Origin: Oceanobacillus kimchii X50
GTDB lineage: Bacteria > Bacillota > Bacilli > Bacillales > Amphibacillaceae
Length of the DNA stretch: 64,000 bases
Assembly (NCBI RefSeq): GCF_000340475.1
Contig: NZ_CM001792.1
Span: 3,273,142 to 3,337,141, forward strand
Direction: 5' to 3'
How positions within the stretch are numbered: the stretch's first letter is position 1; every line of letters begins with the position of its first letter. Made by a program: the position numbers and the translations under genes. Positions 1 to 8,028 of the stretch are shown here, in pieces. The notes under the pieces are model-generated. The model did not search any database and was not told the DNA's origin. It saw nothing but the letters and a program-made list of their open reading frames with translations.

Positions 1-1
1 T

Positions 2-148
2 ATAGAAAAATTATTACCTGATGTTGATATTTCACCGGTCTATGTATATGACAAATCTACCTCACGTTATCGCCTTTGTGGAAAACTAGATTCTAATTTC
101 GGTATACATGCTGTTACAGGCGAGATAGTATCGCTTGATGTTTTATAG
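2..148 (+). CDS. 3' end of an unidentified protein (partial)
   Basis: An open frame runs from the first bases of the window to a TAG at 146-148, giving 48 residues of C-terminus that begin IEKLLPDVDISPVYVYDK and end EIVSLDVL. The pattern of a YVYDK..YRL strand followed by FGIHAVTGEIVSL resembles the C-terminal strand of PepSY or YcdB-like domains of secreted or spore-associated Bacillus proteins, but the fragment is too short to assign. A strong hairpin terminator follows at 189-238, which supports this being a real gene end. Start and function lie outside the window. Confidence 0.6.
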   Translation: MEKLLPDVDISPVYVYDKSTSRYRLCGKLDSNFGIHAVTGEIVSLDVL

Positions 149-188
149 TTTTAAACAAAACTGTACTGAAAGAGTAGAACTTTAAAAG

Positions 189-246
189 CCGAACTACATG
201 ATAGTTGTATCTAACCTCCATCTAATCATGTAGTTCGGTTATTTGT
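189..246 (+). terminator. Intrinsic terminator of the partial + strand gene
   Basis: Arms CCGAACTACATGAT (189-202) and ATCATGTAGTTCGG (225-238) are perfectly complementary over 14 bp and are followed by TTATTTG. It lies 40 nt after the TAG at 148. Confidence 0.8.
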
Positions 247-357
247 AATTCGCTCTAATATATGTATTACTGTGGATAATTTATTAAGAAAAATCTGTAG
301 CTGCGATAAATCACAGTCTATTTTAACTATATAAAATTACATAGATATCCACAAATT

Positions 358-388
358 AAAAAAGCGGATTATTAATGTCCGCTTTTTT
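358..388 (-). terminator. Intrinsic terminator of the nrdEIF operon
   Basis: Stem AAAAAAGCGGA / TCCGCTTTTTT with a 9-nt loop. On the minus strand the T-run follows directly. The first T-arm overlaps the nrdF stop codon at 387-389, so translation and termination are tightly apposed. Confidence 0.85.
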
Positions 389-1430
389 ATAAATCATCAA
401 ATCCATTTAAATCACTTGTTTTCGTATACTGACGAGATTTTTGTTCAAAGAAATCTGTTTTCGTACCATCAAAGTTATCCACATATGCACGGACCCACTT
501 CATAGGGTTTTCCACATGTTGTGGATATAATTCTTCTAGTCCCATCATTCTCAACATTTTGTTAGCTCGATACTTGATATAACCATCCATGTCATCCATG
601 TCAATACCTTCTAAATTATTTAACACGTAGTGAGACCATTCTATCTCTAACTCAACAGATTGCTGGAAGCGATCATAGATCCAATCAATAAATTCAGCAT
701 TATTGTAAGATGGGTTTTCTGCTAAAGTAGCTCGAAATAGTTCGGTTATAAATCGTCCATGTTCTAACTCATCACGATTAATATAACTAATCATTGTAGA
801 AGTTCCTACCATTTTATTTTGTCTTGCTAAATGGTAGAAGAACGCAAAACCTGAGTAGAAAAACATTCCTTCTAATAGAGAAGTATACACAAGCGTCTTT
901 AACATATTTTCCATACTTGGGTTATCCACAAACGCATTGTATTGTTCTGTTAACTGTTCATTTCTTTTTAATAATAAATCATCTGTTCTTCCTAACTGGA
1001 ATGCTTCATTTTGTTCATTCCAAGAAACAACGGAAGACAATACATAAGAATAACTTTCATTATGAACTGCCTCTTGTTGGGCTATTACCGCCATAATAGA
1101 CTGAACAGAAGGATCGGTTGCGTATAAAGAAATTAATAATGCTGTTCTTGTCTGTGGTGCATCCAATGTGGATAACAATCCAATTATTTTTAGGTATGCA
1201 TCTTGTTCTTCTTTACTTAATGTGGAAAACTGCTTAACATCGCTAGACATATTTACTTCATCTGCTTGCCAATAGTTTCCTACTAATCGTTTGTACATTT
1301 TATACCAGTGTGGATAAGCAATATCATTCCAATTTAGGATTCCACTTGATTCTCCACCAAACAGCTTTGTGGATTTATTAGGATTTCTAGGCTCTAATGT
1401 TTTTGCTTTCTCAAGCATAACTTTTTGCAT
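387..1430 (-). CDS. nrdF: Class I ribonucleotide reductase small (radical) subunit
   Basis: 347-residue R2 protein that holds the dimetal-tyrosyl radical used to reduce ribonucleoside diphosphates to deoxyribonucleotides. All expected ligands are visible: D90 (LSTLDAPQ), E120 and H123 (QQEAVHNESY), E187 (LLEGMFFYSGF), and E221 and H224 (NRDELEHG). The radical tyrosine is Y127, four residues after H123. Intact ligands argue against the metal-free class Ie enzymes. It is the last gene of nrdE-nrdI-nrdF and overlaps the end of nrdI by 20 bp, so translation is probably coupled. An internal Met5 is an alternative start. The name nrdF rather than nrdB rests on the flavodoxin gene next to it and on the NrdE-like partner without an ATP cone; metal identity cannot be read from sequence. 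Confidence 0.93.
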   Translation of the reverse strand: MQKVMLEKAKTLEPRNPNKSTKLFGGESSGILNWNDIAYPHWYKMYKRLVGNYWQADEVNMSSDVKQFSTLSKEEQDAYLKIIGLLSTLDAPQTRTALLISLYATDPSVQSIMAVIAQQEAVHNESYSYVLSSVVSWNEQNEAFQLGRTDDLLLKRNEQLTEQYNAFVDNPSMENMLKTLVYTSLLEGMFFYSGFAFFYHLARQNKMVGTSTMISYINRDELEHGRFITELFRATLAENPSYNNAEFIDWIYDRFQQSVELEIEWSHYVLNNLEGIDMDDMDGYIKYRANKMLRMMGLEELYPQHVENPMKWVRAYVDNFDGTKTDFFEQKSRQYTKTSDLNGFDDL

Positions 1431-1839
1431 GATGTAACACTCCTTCTAGCCAATCATATACAGCTCGTTGCTGATATCCTCTTGGCGACTGCTCAATTTT
1501 TAGTACAGGATGAGAGCTTCCATAAAAAACAGATAACTTATCCACAGCTTTACAGAATAAATCGTCACCACCAAATTGCGTATCTCCCGTTCCGAAGATT
1601 ACCATATTTGATGGTTTATACCCAATTTCCCAGACAAAGTCTTTTACTTCATCTGGTGTTGCTCCTTTCTCCCAAGTAAACGTACCTAGGAACACCAAAT
1701 CATACGTTTCTGGATGGAAGGGAGCATCGATACCGATTCGATGCAAATCCACTTCAATTCCATCCTTTTGTAAATAATCTCGGATCATCAAAGCAACTTC
1801 TTCTGTATTACCACTATAAGTTAGATAGGCTATTATCAT
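1411..1839 (-). CDS. nrdI: NrdI-like flavodoxin for ribonucleotide reductase activation
   Basis: Flavodoxin-fold protein of 142 residues. The phosphate loop TYSGNTEEVA lies near residues 7-16, the first FMN-contact loop GTFTWEKG follows beta-strand 3, and GTGDTQFGG forms the second. It is therefore an FMN protein, and its place between nrdE and nrdF indicates it supplies oxidant or electrons for cofactor assembly of the small subunit, the role of NrdI. The sequence is closer to ordinary short flavodoxins than to the B. subtilis-type NrdI that begins with a SKTGN loop. I chose the ATG at 1839, two bases after the nrdE stop, because MIIAYLTYSGNT matches the flavodoxin start; an in-frame GTG at 1857 would add six residues inside nrdE. 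A GAGG lies immediately upstream of the ATG, unusually close, so re-initiation after nrdE is likely. Confidence 0.8.
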   Translation of the reverse strand: MIIAYLTYSGNTEEVALMIRDYLQKDGIEVDLHRIGIDAPFHPETYDLVFLGTFTWEKGATPDEVKDFVWEIGYKPSNMVIFGTGDTQFGGDDLFCKAVDKLSVFYGSSHPVLKIEQSPRGYQQRAVYDWLEGVLHHAKSYA

Positions 1840-1841
1840 CC

Positions 1842-4076
1842 TCAACTTGAACACCACTCACATTCTTCAATATCATTGGATGTAGAACGTACATAATAGG
1901 TAGTTTTTAAACCCTCTCTCCATGCTTGTTTATGGAGATCTAACAATACTGATGCTTTTATTGTGTTTGGAACATAGAAGTTAAAAGAGATACTTTGGTC
2001 AATGTGTTTCTGCCGTTTCGCATTTTGTTTTACGGAAAAGCGTTGATCCACAATATACGCAGATCGACGATAAACATTATACGTACGATGATCTAACTCA
2101 GGTGCTGTTACAGGAATCTTGAAGTCTTTCTTCTCTTCGTAATAGAATACCTGAAAGATTGGATCGATACTAGCTGTTGAACCAGCAATCATTGCAGTAG
2201 TGGAATTTGGAGCTACTGCCATAAGATATCCATTACGCATCCCATGTTGTTTGACATCAGCTTTTAATTCATCCCACTTACTTCCTGTATATCCTTTTTG
2301 GTCAAAGTACTCTCCGGTTTGCCATTTGCTTCCTTCATAGACTGGATAATGACCTTTTTCCTTACTTAATTCCATGCTGCTTTGAATAGTTAAATATGCA
2401 ATTTGTTCATATAATTCATCTGCATACGCAACGGCTTGATCTGACTCCCAAGCAATACCTTTTAGTGCCAATAAATGATGCCAGCCAAACGTTCCTAATC
2501 CAATTGCACGATATTTTCTATTTGTAATTTCTGCTTGTTTAATTGGTAATGTATTTATATCAATCACATTATCCAACATACGAACTTGAATTGGAATAAG
2601 TCTTTCTAGTACTTCGTTTTTCACTGCTCTACCTAAATTAACAGAACTTAAGTTACAAACCACATAGTCTCCAGACTTAAATTTCTTTACAATTGTATTC
2701 TCATTTTCTAAGAACTCTTCTACGAACTCGGTTGGAGATTGATTTTGTGTAATCTCTGTACATAGATTAGAACAATAGATTAAGCCTTCATGGGAATTTG
2801 CATTTTGACGATTCACTTCATCACGGTAAAACATAAACGGTGTTCCTGATTCTAATTGTGATTTCATCAAACGTTTCATAATCTCAATAGCAGGCACTTT
2901 ACGTTTCGATAACGCTTCATTTGCAATACATTCTTCATATTTTCTTCTAAAGCTTCCGCTACCTTTTTGTTCATCATAGAAATCTTCTAGAGAATATCCC
3001 ATTACTTGTCTTACTTCATGTGGATCAAACAGGTACCAATCTCCGCGATTTTCTACTTGTTCCATAAAGTAATCCGGTAAGCATACACCAGTAAAGATAT
3101 CGTGAGCACGCATACGATCGTCACCGTTGTTTAACTTTAAATCAAGGAATGACTCAATATCTTGATGCCAAACATCTAAATAAATGGCAATTGCACCTTT
3201 TCGAGTACCAAGTTGATCAACACTTACCGCTGTATTATTCAGTTGTTTAATCCATGGTACAACGCCACTCGACATTCCTTTGAATCCTTTAATAGAACTA
3301 CCTCTTGCACGGATTTTCCCCATATAAACACCAATACCGCCACCGTTTTTAGAGAGCTTAGCAATATCGGTATTGCTATCATAAATAGATTGTAAGCTAT
3401 CATCGACAGTATCTATGAAACAACTAGATAATTGACCATGTGTCTTTCCAGCATTTGTGAGCGTTGGTGTAGCTACTGTCATATATAAATTACTTAGCGC
3501 CCAATATGCTTCTAAAACGTACTCTTGACGTTTGTCTGCTGGTTCATCTTGCATAATATGCATAGCAATGACCATCCATCTTTCTTGAGGTAATTCATAC
3601 ACATTTTTTTCATGATCGGTAGCCAAATAACGAGTCGCTACAGTGTATATTCCGAGATAATTAAATAATTGGTCCCGTTCAGGTTGAATAGCTTTTCCGA
3701 ACGCTTCAATATCATCTTTAGCATATTTTTGTAAAAGGTTAGGCGTATAAATACCTTTTTCCGTTAATTGTTCTAACAATGCGTAGAAAGAGCCGTAAGA
3801 CCCTTCTGTATAACCTCTATTTTTGCTAGCTTCACGATATAATTTTTCTACATAGATACGCGCAGCCGCAAAACCCCAATTAGGACTAGCTTCATCCATG
3901 TTTTCTAAAGCAACATTAATAAGCGCATCCTCTAACTTAGCTTCTGAACTATTTGTATGAATAATTTTCTCTGCTTTCTCATACCATTCATCTTTGTTTA
4001 TATTCAGATTTTGACTTGCTTTTTCTACCTTTTGCCAAGCTGATGCTTCCAACGTTGTTCCAATGTCCATTGTCAT
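1842..4076 (-). CDS. nrdE: Class I ribonucleotide reductase large (catalytic) subunit
   Basis: 744-residue R1 protein that binds nucleoside diphosphates and carries out thiyl-radical reduction. Visible catalytic residues are C219 (QLSSCF), N437, C439 and E441 (SNLCTE) and C474 (VVCNLSS), with a C-terminal redox-shuttle pair C739/C742 (ECEWCSS) for thioredoxin or NrdH. No N-terminal ATP-cone (overall activity domain) is recognisable, so dATP feedback through that domain is not expected, as in NrdE. The ATG at 4076 has AGGAGGG nine bases upstream. First gene of nrdE-nrdI-nrdF. Its ~300-nt leader holds two NrdR boxes and a hairpin terminator ending 35 nt before the ATG, so expression looks controlled at both initiation and elongation. 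Confidence 0.93.
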   Translation of the reverse strand: MTMDIGTTLEASAWQKVEKASQNLNINKDEWYEKAEKIIHTNSSEAKLEDALINVALENMDEASPNWGFAAARIYVEKLYREASKNRGYTEGSYGSFYALLEQLTEKGIYTPNLLQKYAKDDIEAFGKAIQPERDQLFNYLGIYTVATRYLATDHEKNVYELPQERWMVIAMHIMQDEPADKRQEYVLEAYWALSNLYMTVATPTLTNAGKTHGQLSSCFIDTVDDSLQSIYDSNTDIAKLSKNGGGIGVYMGKIRARGSSIKGFKGMSSGVVPWIKQLNNTAVSVDQLGTRKGAIAIYLDVWHQDIESFLDLKLNNGDDRMRAHDIFTGVCLPDYFMEQVENRGDWYLFDPHEVRQVMGYSLEDFYDEQKGSGSFRRKYEECIANEALSKRKVPAIEIMKRLMKSQLESGTPFMFYRDEVNRQNANSHEGLIYCSNLCTEITQNQSPTEFVEEFLENENTIVKKFKSGDYVVCNLSSVNLGRAVKNEVLERLIPIQVRMLDNVIDINTLPIKQAEITNRKYRAIGLGTFGWHHLLALKGIAWESDQAVAYADELYEQIAYLTIQSSMELSKEKGHYPVYEGSKWQTGEYFDQKGYTGSKWDELKADVKQHGMRNGYLMAVAPNSTTAMIAGSTASIDPIFQVFYYEEKKDFKIPVTAPELDHRTYNVYRRSAYIVDQRFSVKQNAKRQKHIDQSISFNFYVPNTIKASVLLDLHKQAWREGLKTTYYVRSTSNDIEECEWCSS

Positions 4077-4110
4077 ATTTACGCCCTCCTAAAAATCAAA
4101 AATTATGTAT

Positions 4111-4147
4111 AAATAAAAAAACCAATCTCCCTATCTAGAGATCGGTT
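4111..4147 (-). terminator. Intrinsic terminator inside the nrdE leader (putative attenuator)
   Basis: On the minus strand AACCGATCTC and GAGATTGGTT form a 10-bp stem with one G-U pair and a short loop, followed by TTTTTTATTT. It ends 35 nt before the nrdE ATG and downstream of the NrdR-controlled promoter region, so it can only act on the nrdE message itself. No gene precedes it on this strand within 750 bases. An upstream segment (4180-4197) can form its own ATCTC/GAGAT stem or pair with either terminator arm, the arrangement expected of a terminator/antiterminator switch. Confidence 0.7.
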
Positions 4148-4372
4148 GTTAATGACAGATAATTTACTCTATCTTCACCATCTCTTCACGAGGAGATATC
4201 AAACTACTTCTTGTTAGGTAGTCTCTTAACTTTTTCAGCTTTTGTTAGACCTTCTTAACTTACCATTTGAACATCTAGAAATTCTCGTTCTTCCAGCTAA
4301 AAGTTTATTGGAATATTCACTTTATTCCTTTGAAAACCAATGAAACACCATTGTGGCATTGCCTCAACAAGA
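4120..4372 (-). promoter_or_regulatory. Long structured 5' leader of nrdE, possible riboregulator
   Basis: About 250 nt lie between the NrdR boxes and the terminator hairpin. Local pairings visible on the minus strand include GGCAATGCC, a GTTA..TAAC stem around 4240-4260, AGGTCT against AGACTACCT, and ATCTC/GAGAT at 4180-4197. I find no hallmark of cobalamin, purine, SAM, T-box or c-di-AMP riboswitches. A nine-codon frame MVFHWFSKE (4351-4322), ten bases after TTGAGG, could be a leader peptide, though this is weak. The class is unrecognised. Confidence 0.5.
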
Positions 4373-4388
4373 ACACAATATATAGTAT
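4373..4388 (-). promoter_or_regulatory. NrdR box, promoter-proximal
   Basis: Minus-strand sequence ATACTATATATTGTGT matches the NrdR consensus acaCwAtATaTwGtgt at 15 of 16 positions. NrdR is the ATP-cone repressor of ribonucleotide reductase operons. It pairs with a second box centred 32 bp upstream. Confidence 0.8.
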
Positions 4389-4404
4389 TGTTGTTAGTTA
4401 TCGA

Positions 4405-4420
4405 TTTCTATATCTTGTAT
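4405..4420 (-). promoter_or_regulatory. NrdR box, promoter-distal
   Basis: Minus-strand ATACAAGATATAGAAA keeps the core C-w-A-n-A-T-A-T-w-G of the NrdR box. Its centre is 32 bp, about three helical turns, from the box at 4373-4388, the usual spacing of paired NrdR boxes. Confidence 0.7.
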
Positions 4421-4897
4421 TAAACTCTAGCACATAACAATTTTATAATCAATAGATATTAATAATTATATTAAATCATTTTCCAGTAACGAAAACTAAT
4501 TTTTTACCACTTTTCTATTATGACAAATCAAGCTCAAGAAGGAAACTAATCTGATGATAATGAAACTTTTCTGATATTTTATTTTGCTGATCTATCCTAA
4601 TAGAACCAACAATACTTGGTTTGTATTTGTTAAATTTTAATATTTTTAATTAATTCGTCATATGACATTCCGATTTAGAGGACTAGCCAGCTCTGATTAT
4701 AATAGACGGCATCCTCCTACTCAAAATAGCAGATCTTGAAACTTCCATTCAGAAATTATGTATTTTTTTTCAAGCTAGCTAAACAACACTGTTTGCAATG
4801 GAAATCAAACAGTGTAACATTCAGATTTCTTATTAATTAAGGTTTATACCTCTTTCATTGCTAGGGAAGCGTTTATTTAATTAGTACAAAAATAAAT
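4421..4897. other. Intergenic region between nrdE leader and DUF421 gene
   Basis: No gene-sized frame with a ribosome binding site. It holds the minus-orientation copy of dispersed repeat family B (about 4600-4760) and, at 4786-4815, a hairpin ACACTGTTTG/CAAACAGTGT that probably ends the DUF421 transcript although its T-run is weak. Confidence 0.5.
4600..4760 (-). repeat. Dispersed repeat family B, degenerate copy
   Basis: The reverse strand contains GCCGTCTATTATAATCAGAG (4709-4690), closely related to the core GCCGTCTTCCATTACAATC seen at about 14218, 33022, 40326 and 51991. The ends are not clear in this copy. Confidence 0.45.
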
Positions 4898-5491
4898 TTA
4901 ACGCAAATGTTTGGGAGGACTTGTCTTATGTTCTTTTTGACGTACCTCAACAAATAGTTCATCAGAGAAATCAGCTTGTTTTTCTCTCGGTATATAGTGA
5001 AAAAGCATTTGTTTCAATTCTTCAATATCTTTCTTTGTAGCTGGCTTTGCTTCCTCTTTTAATATAAAACCAATTCTTCCATTAGATTCTAACGTTGCCC
5101 AGCGAATATCTTTTATGCTAGAAACATTTTGTTGTCGTAAGTTCATTTCCAATTGATCAACAGTTAATCGAAGTTTACGAAGATTTGTTTCATTAAGTAG
5201 TCCATCTTCAATCACAACAATAGATTTTCCAGTTAAAAATTTCTCTAACTTATCACTTTTTATTTGTATAAATTCCATAACAATTAAAGTTAATATTAAA
5301 ATTAGTCCTACACCAATAGTAACCCAAACACTTTTTCCTGCAATAGGTTGTATTAATAATGAGCCAATCCCAATCATAATCACTGTTTGAGCAAGTGTCA
5401 TTTGTGAGATTGATTTTCGTCCTGCTATACGCAATAGTAAGGTTCCTGCAACTACAATTAATACTGCTTTCCAAATCCAATCCCATTCCAT
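4898..5491 (-). CDS. DUF421 (YetF/YrbG-like) membrane protein
   Basis: 197 residues. Three hydrophobic segments occupy roughly residues 5-75 (WIWKAVLIVVAGTLLLRIAG, TVIMIGIGSLLIQPIAG, VWVTIGVGLILILTLIVMEF). A soluble domain follows, with KSIVVIEDGLLNETNLRKLRLTVDQL, the signature of the DUF421/YetF family. Function is uncertain; several Bacillus members are made in the developing spore and affect germination, but nothing here shows that. I chose the second ATG (5491): AAAGGA lies nine bases before it and directly abuts the upstream ATG at 5500. Monocistronic by spacing. Confidence 0.85.
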   Translation of the reverse strand: MEWDWIWKAVLIVVAGTLLLRIAGRKSISQMTLAQTVIMIGIGSLLIQPIAGKSVWVTIGVGLILILTLIVMEFIQIKSDKLEKFLTGKSIVVIEDGLLNETNLRKLRLTVDQLEMNLRQQNVSSIKDIRWATLESNGRIGFILKEEAKPATKKDIEELKQMLFHYIPREKQADFSDELFVEVRQKEHKTSPPKHLR

Positions 5492-5500
5492 CAATATCAT

Positions 5501-5838
5501 TCCTTTCGGTAATTAGCTTGACTCTGTTGTTTATTTTTATTCATCTAATAAGTCAACTTACGCTACAAACTATTTAAAGTAATTTATTTAAGAAGATTCC
5601 TTTTCCCATAGAAAAATCGGTACCTTAACTGTCACACCACATCTTATAAAACTTTTACGTGAAGTTATTTATTTGCATCAAGAAAGGTAAAAATTGATAA
5701 AATATATTTATTTTTTGGATATGTAATAAAATAATTAAGTGAAACTTCGTTCTGTGGGAGTGTCGTTCCCACTTACCCACTTTCGCTACTCCTCATTGTC
5801 TCAAAGTGGAGATACTCTATTCAGTTACATGCAGGATA
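5501..5838. other. Intergenic region with a copy of repeat family C
   Basis: No coding sequence is supported. Bases 5741-5840 contain GAAACTTCGTT, a GGGAGTG/CCCAC hairpin and GTTACATGCAGGATAAA, which recur in the same order at 63864-63937. The remainder is AT-rich sequence without recognised motifs. Confidence 0.5.
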
Positions 5839-5840
5839 AA
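5741..5840 (+). repeat. Dispersed repeat family C, copy 1
   Basis: Shares AAACTTC.TT, a short G-rich/C-rich hairpin and GTTACATrCAGGATAAA with 63864-63937. This copy is about 25 bp longer in the middle. Confidence 0.5.
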
Positions 5841-5870
5841 AAGGAACCTTTTGAATATCTTAGGTCCCTT
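5834..5870 (-). terminator. Intrinsic terminator of katE
   Basis: Minus-strand AAGGGACC and GGTTCCTT arms are separated by 14 nt and followed by TTTAT. It begins ten bases after the katE stop. Confidence 0.8.
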
Positions 5871-5879
5871 CTTAAACAC

Positions 5880-7937
5880 TTATGATATTGTTCTATTCCA
5901 AAAGCGATGTGCGGCAACTGCGTCTATGAATTGCTTCGAAAAATGCTCCGGTTGGTGAGTACTTATAATGACACCTAATTTACTTGGAAATTGTTTTTGA
6001 TTAAACCATTGTTCTCCTTCATTAGAGACTCCAATTGGTTTATAGTGATCGAATGCTTCCTGCATAAACATTTTAGCATTTTTCTCAAACATTTTATCCG
6101 CTTTGGTTCCTCCTGCAATATACACAGCATCAAACACTACCGATGAATCTGTAACAAACGTATGCATAGATGCTAGTTGACTATTATCATCTGCTAAAAT
6201 CGGACCTAATTTATCACTTAATATCGCTACTTGAATCCCTGCTGCTTGTATATTTTCAATAATTCTTTTTACTTCGACTCCATTAAATCCTTCTGAAATA
6301 ATGACAGCAATTTTTCGAGTATTTGGTAACTTAGGTGTGTTTTCTTGACTTAATGCTGGGGAGGATTTTGTCACCTTACTTTGAACATCTGCTGAAGGTA
6401 CATTTACATCAATTTTTTCTGCAATTGCATTGGCTAGCTCATAATCAACTTTAGCAAACATATCAACCACCTTTTGTTGGATTGGTTTATGTTGCACTTT
6501 CCCTAGTTCGAATCGAAAAGCATCAATAATATGTTGTTTTTCAGCATCACTCATACTATTCCAAAATAACTTTGATTGACTAAAATGATCTTCAAAACTT
6601 TTGCTTCTTGCCCTAATTTTACGTCCATCGATTTTTTCTTGATAATGAGCAAAACCACCATTCTCTTCATCTACAGTATGGGGTGAATTATTAGCTAGAG
6701 AATTATTTCTATAGGAAACCTGTCCTTTATTAATCGTTTGCCGATGAAATCCATCACGTTGATTATTATGGAATGGACATACTGGTCGATTAATTGGTAT
6801 CTCATGAAAATTCGGACCTCCTAATCGAAGTAATTGTGTATCCGTATAGGAAAACAAACGCGTTTGAAGCAGTGGATCATTTGTAAAATCAATTCCAGAC
6901 ACCACATTACCTACATGAAAAGCGACTTGTTCAGTCTCTGCAAAAACATTATCTACATTTCTGTTTAAAGTCATTTTACCAATAATTCGCACTGGAACAT
7001 CCTCTTCTGGCCATATTTTAGTTGCATCAAGGATATCAAAATCAAATGCAAATTCGTCTTTTTCTTCTAAAATTTGTACCCCAAGCTCATATTCAGGGTA
7101 GTTTCCCATGTTAATCGACTCCCAAAGATCACGACGATTATAATCAGGATCCTTCCCTCCAAGTTTTTGGGCTTCATCCCAAACTAGCGAATGAGTGCCT
7201 AGTACTGGTTTCCAATGAAACTTAATAAAATGAGCTTTTCCTTCATCATTAACAAATCGAAATGTGTGTACACCAAAACCTTCCATCATTCGGAAACTCC
7301 GAGGAATAGCTCTATCACTCATAAGCCACATAACCATATGGGCAGTCTCCTGGTTTTGAGAAACCCAATCCCAGAATGTATCATGAGCAGCACTTGCTTG
7401 AGGCATTTCATTATGTGGTTCTGGCTTTATGGCATGAACTACATCTGGAAATTTTATACCATCTTGAATAAAAAATACTGGAATATTATTCGCCACTAAA
7501 TCAAAGTTTCCTTCTTCTGTATAGAATTTCGTGGCAAACCCTCTAGCATCTCTAGGTGTATCCATCGATCCTCTAGAACCGACAACGGTAGAAAATCGAA
7601 CAAAGACAGGTGTTTTTATACTTGGATCTTGTAGAAATTTTGCTTTTGTGTAAGGTTTCATTGACTCATATACTTGAAATTCCCCATGAGCAGCAAAACC
7701 ACGCGCATGTACAACACGTTCTGGTATACGCTCGTGATCAAAGTGAGTCATTTTCTCACGGAAATGGAAATCTTCTATTAAGGTGGGTCCTCTTTCACCG
7801 GCTGTTAAAGATAATTCATCTTCGGTTAACTTAACTCCTTGATTAGTGGTGAGCTCTTTGTCCTCACTATCAGCACTTCGATAATATTCTAACTGATCGT
7901 TTTTACTATTTGAATTAATTTCTTTATCTTCATTCAT
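5880..7937 (-). CDS. katE: Large-subunit (clade 2) catalase HPII type
   Basis: 685-residue haem catalase that dismutates H2O2. Visible catalytic and haem residues are H77 ([11 protein letters not shown]), N150/N151 ([11 protein letters not shown]) and the proximal tyrosine Y364 (RLFSYTDTQ), with the NADPH/haem-domain sequence [13 protein letters not shown] after it. From about residue 535 a DJ-1/PfpI-like domain starts ([15 protein letters not shown]), typical of the ~700-residue class; small catalases end near 480. The ATG at 7937 has AAGGAG eleven bases upstream. A CotF-like coat protein gene lies upstream on the same strand, separated by a hairpin, so the catalase may be spore-linked, but no sigma-B or sporulation promoter is evident. 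Confidence 0.95.
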   Translation of the reverse strand: MNEDKEINSNSKNDQLEYYRSADSEDKELTTNQGVKLTEDELSLTAGERGPTLIEDFHFREKMTHFDHERIPERVVHARGFAAHGEFQVYESMKPYTKAKFLQDPSIKTPVFVRFSTVVGSRGSMDTPRDARGFATKFYTEEGNFDLVANNIPVFFIQDGIKFPDVVHAIKPEPHNEMPQASAAHDTFWDWVSQNQETAHMVMWLMSDRAIPRSFRMMEGFGVHTFRFVNDEGKAHFIKFHWKPVLGTHSLVWDEAQKLGGKDPDYNRRDLWESINMGNYPEYELGVQILEEKDEFAFDFDILDATKIWPEEDVPVRIIGKMTLNRNVDNVFAETEQVAFHVGNVVSGIDFTNDPLLQTRLFSYTDTQLLRLGGPNFHEIPINRPVCPFHNNQRDGFHRQTINKGQVSYRNNSLANNSPHTVDEENGGFAHYQEKIDGRKIRARSKSFEDHFSQSKLFWNSMSDAEKQHIIDAFRFELGKVQHKPIQQKVVDMFAKVDYELANAIAEKIDVNVPSADVQSKVTKSSPALSQENTPKLPNTRKIAVIISEGFNGVEVKRIIENIQAAGIQVAILSDKLGPILADDNSQLASMHTFVTDSSVVFDAVYIAGGTKADKMFEKNAKMFMQEAFDHYKPIGVSNEGEQWFNQKQFPSKLGVIISTHQPEHFSKQFIDAVAAHRFWNRTIS

Positions 7938-7990
7938 GATCTGAGCAGCTCCTTTCTAAGTACTGTTATTTCAATTGACTAAAAAAGAAA

Positions 7991-8020
7991 ATCTTAAAGC
8001 CCCTTCAAAAGAGAAGAGGC
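7991..8020 (-). terminator. Probable terminator after the coat-protein gene
   Basis: Minus-strand GCCTCTTC/GAAGGGGC (8020-7999) with a six-base loop and T-rich sequence following. It separates the CotF-like gene from katE. Confidence 0.6.
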
Positions 8021-8028
8021 ATACTCTT

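Noticed and set aside
1411..1430. Frameshift between nrdI and nrdF
   Set aside because: The 20-bp overlap is ordinary translational coupling; both proteins are full length with intact motifs.
4100..4440. Group I intron or known riboswitch in the nrdE leader
   Set aside because: nrd genes are frequent intron hosts, but nrdE is uninterrupted, and I could not find intron core pairings or hallmarks of cobalamin, SAM, purine, T-box or ydaO elements.
7215..7834. Open + strand frames opposite katE
   Set aside because: Shadows of the catalase gene with no start signals and unnatural composition.
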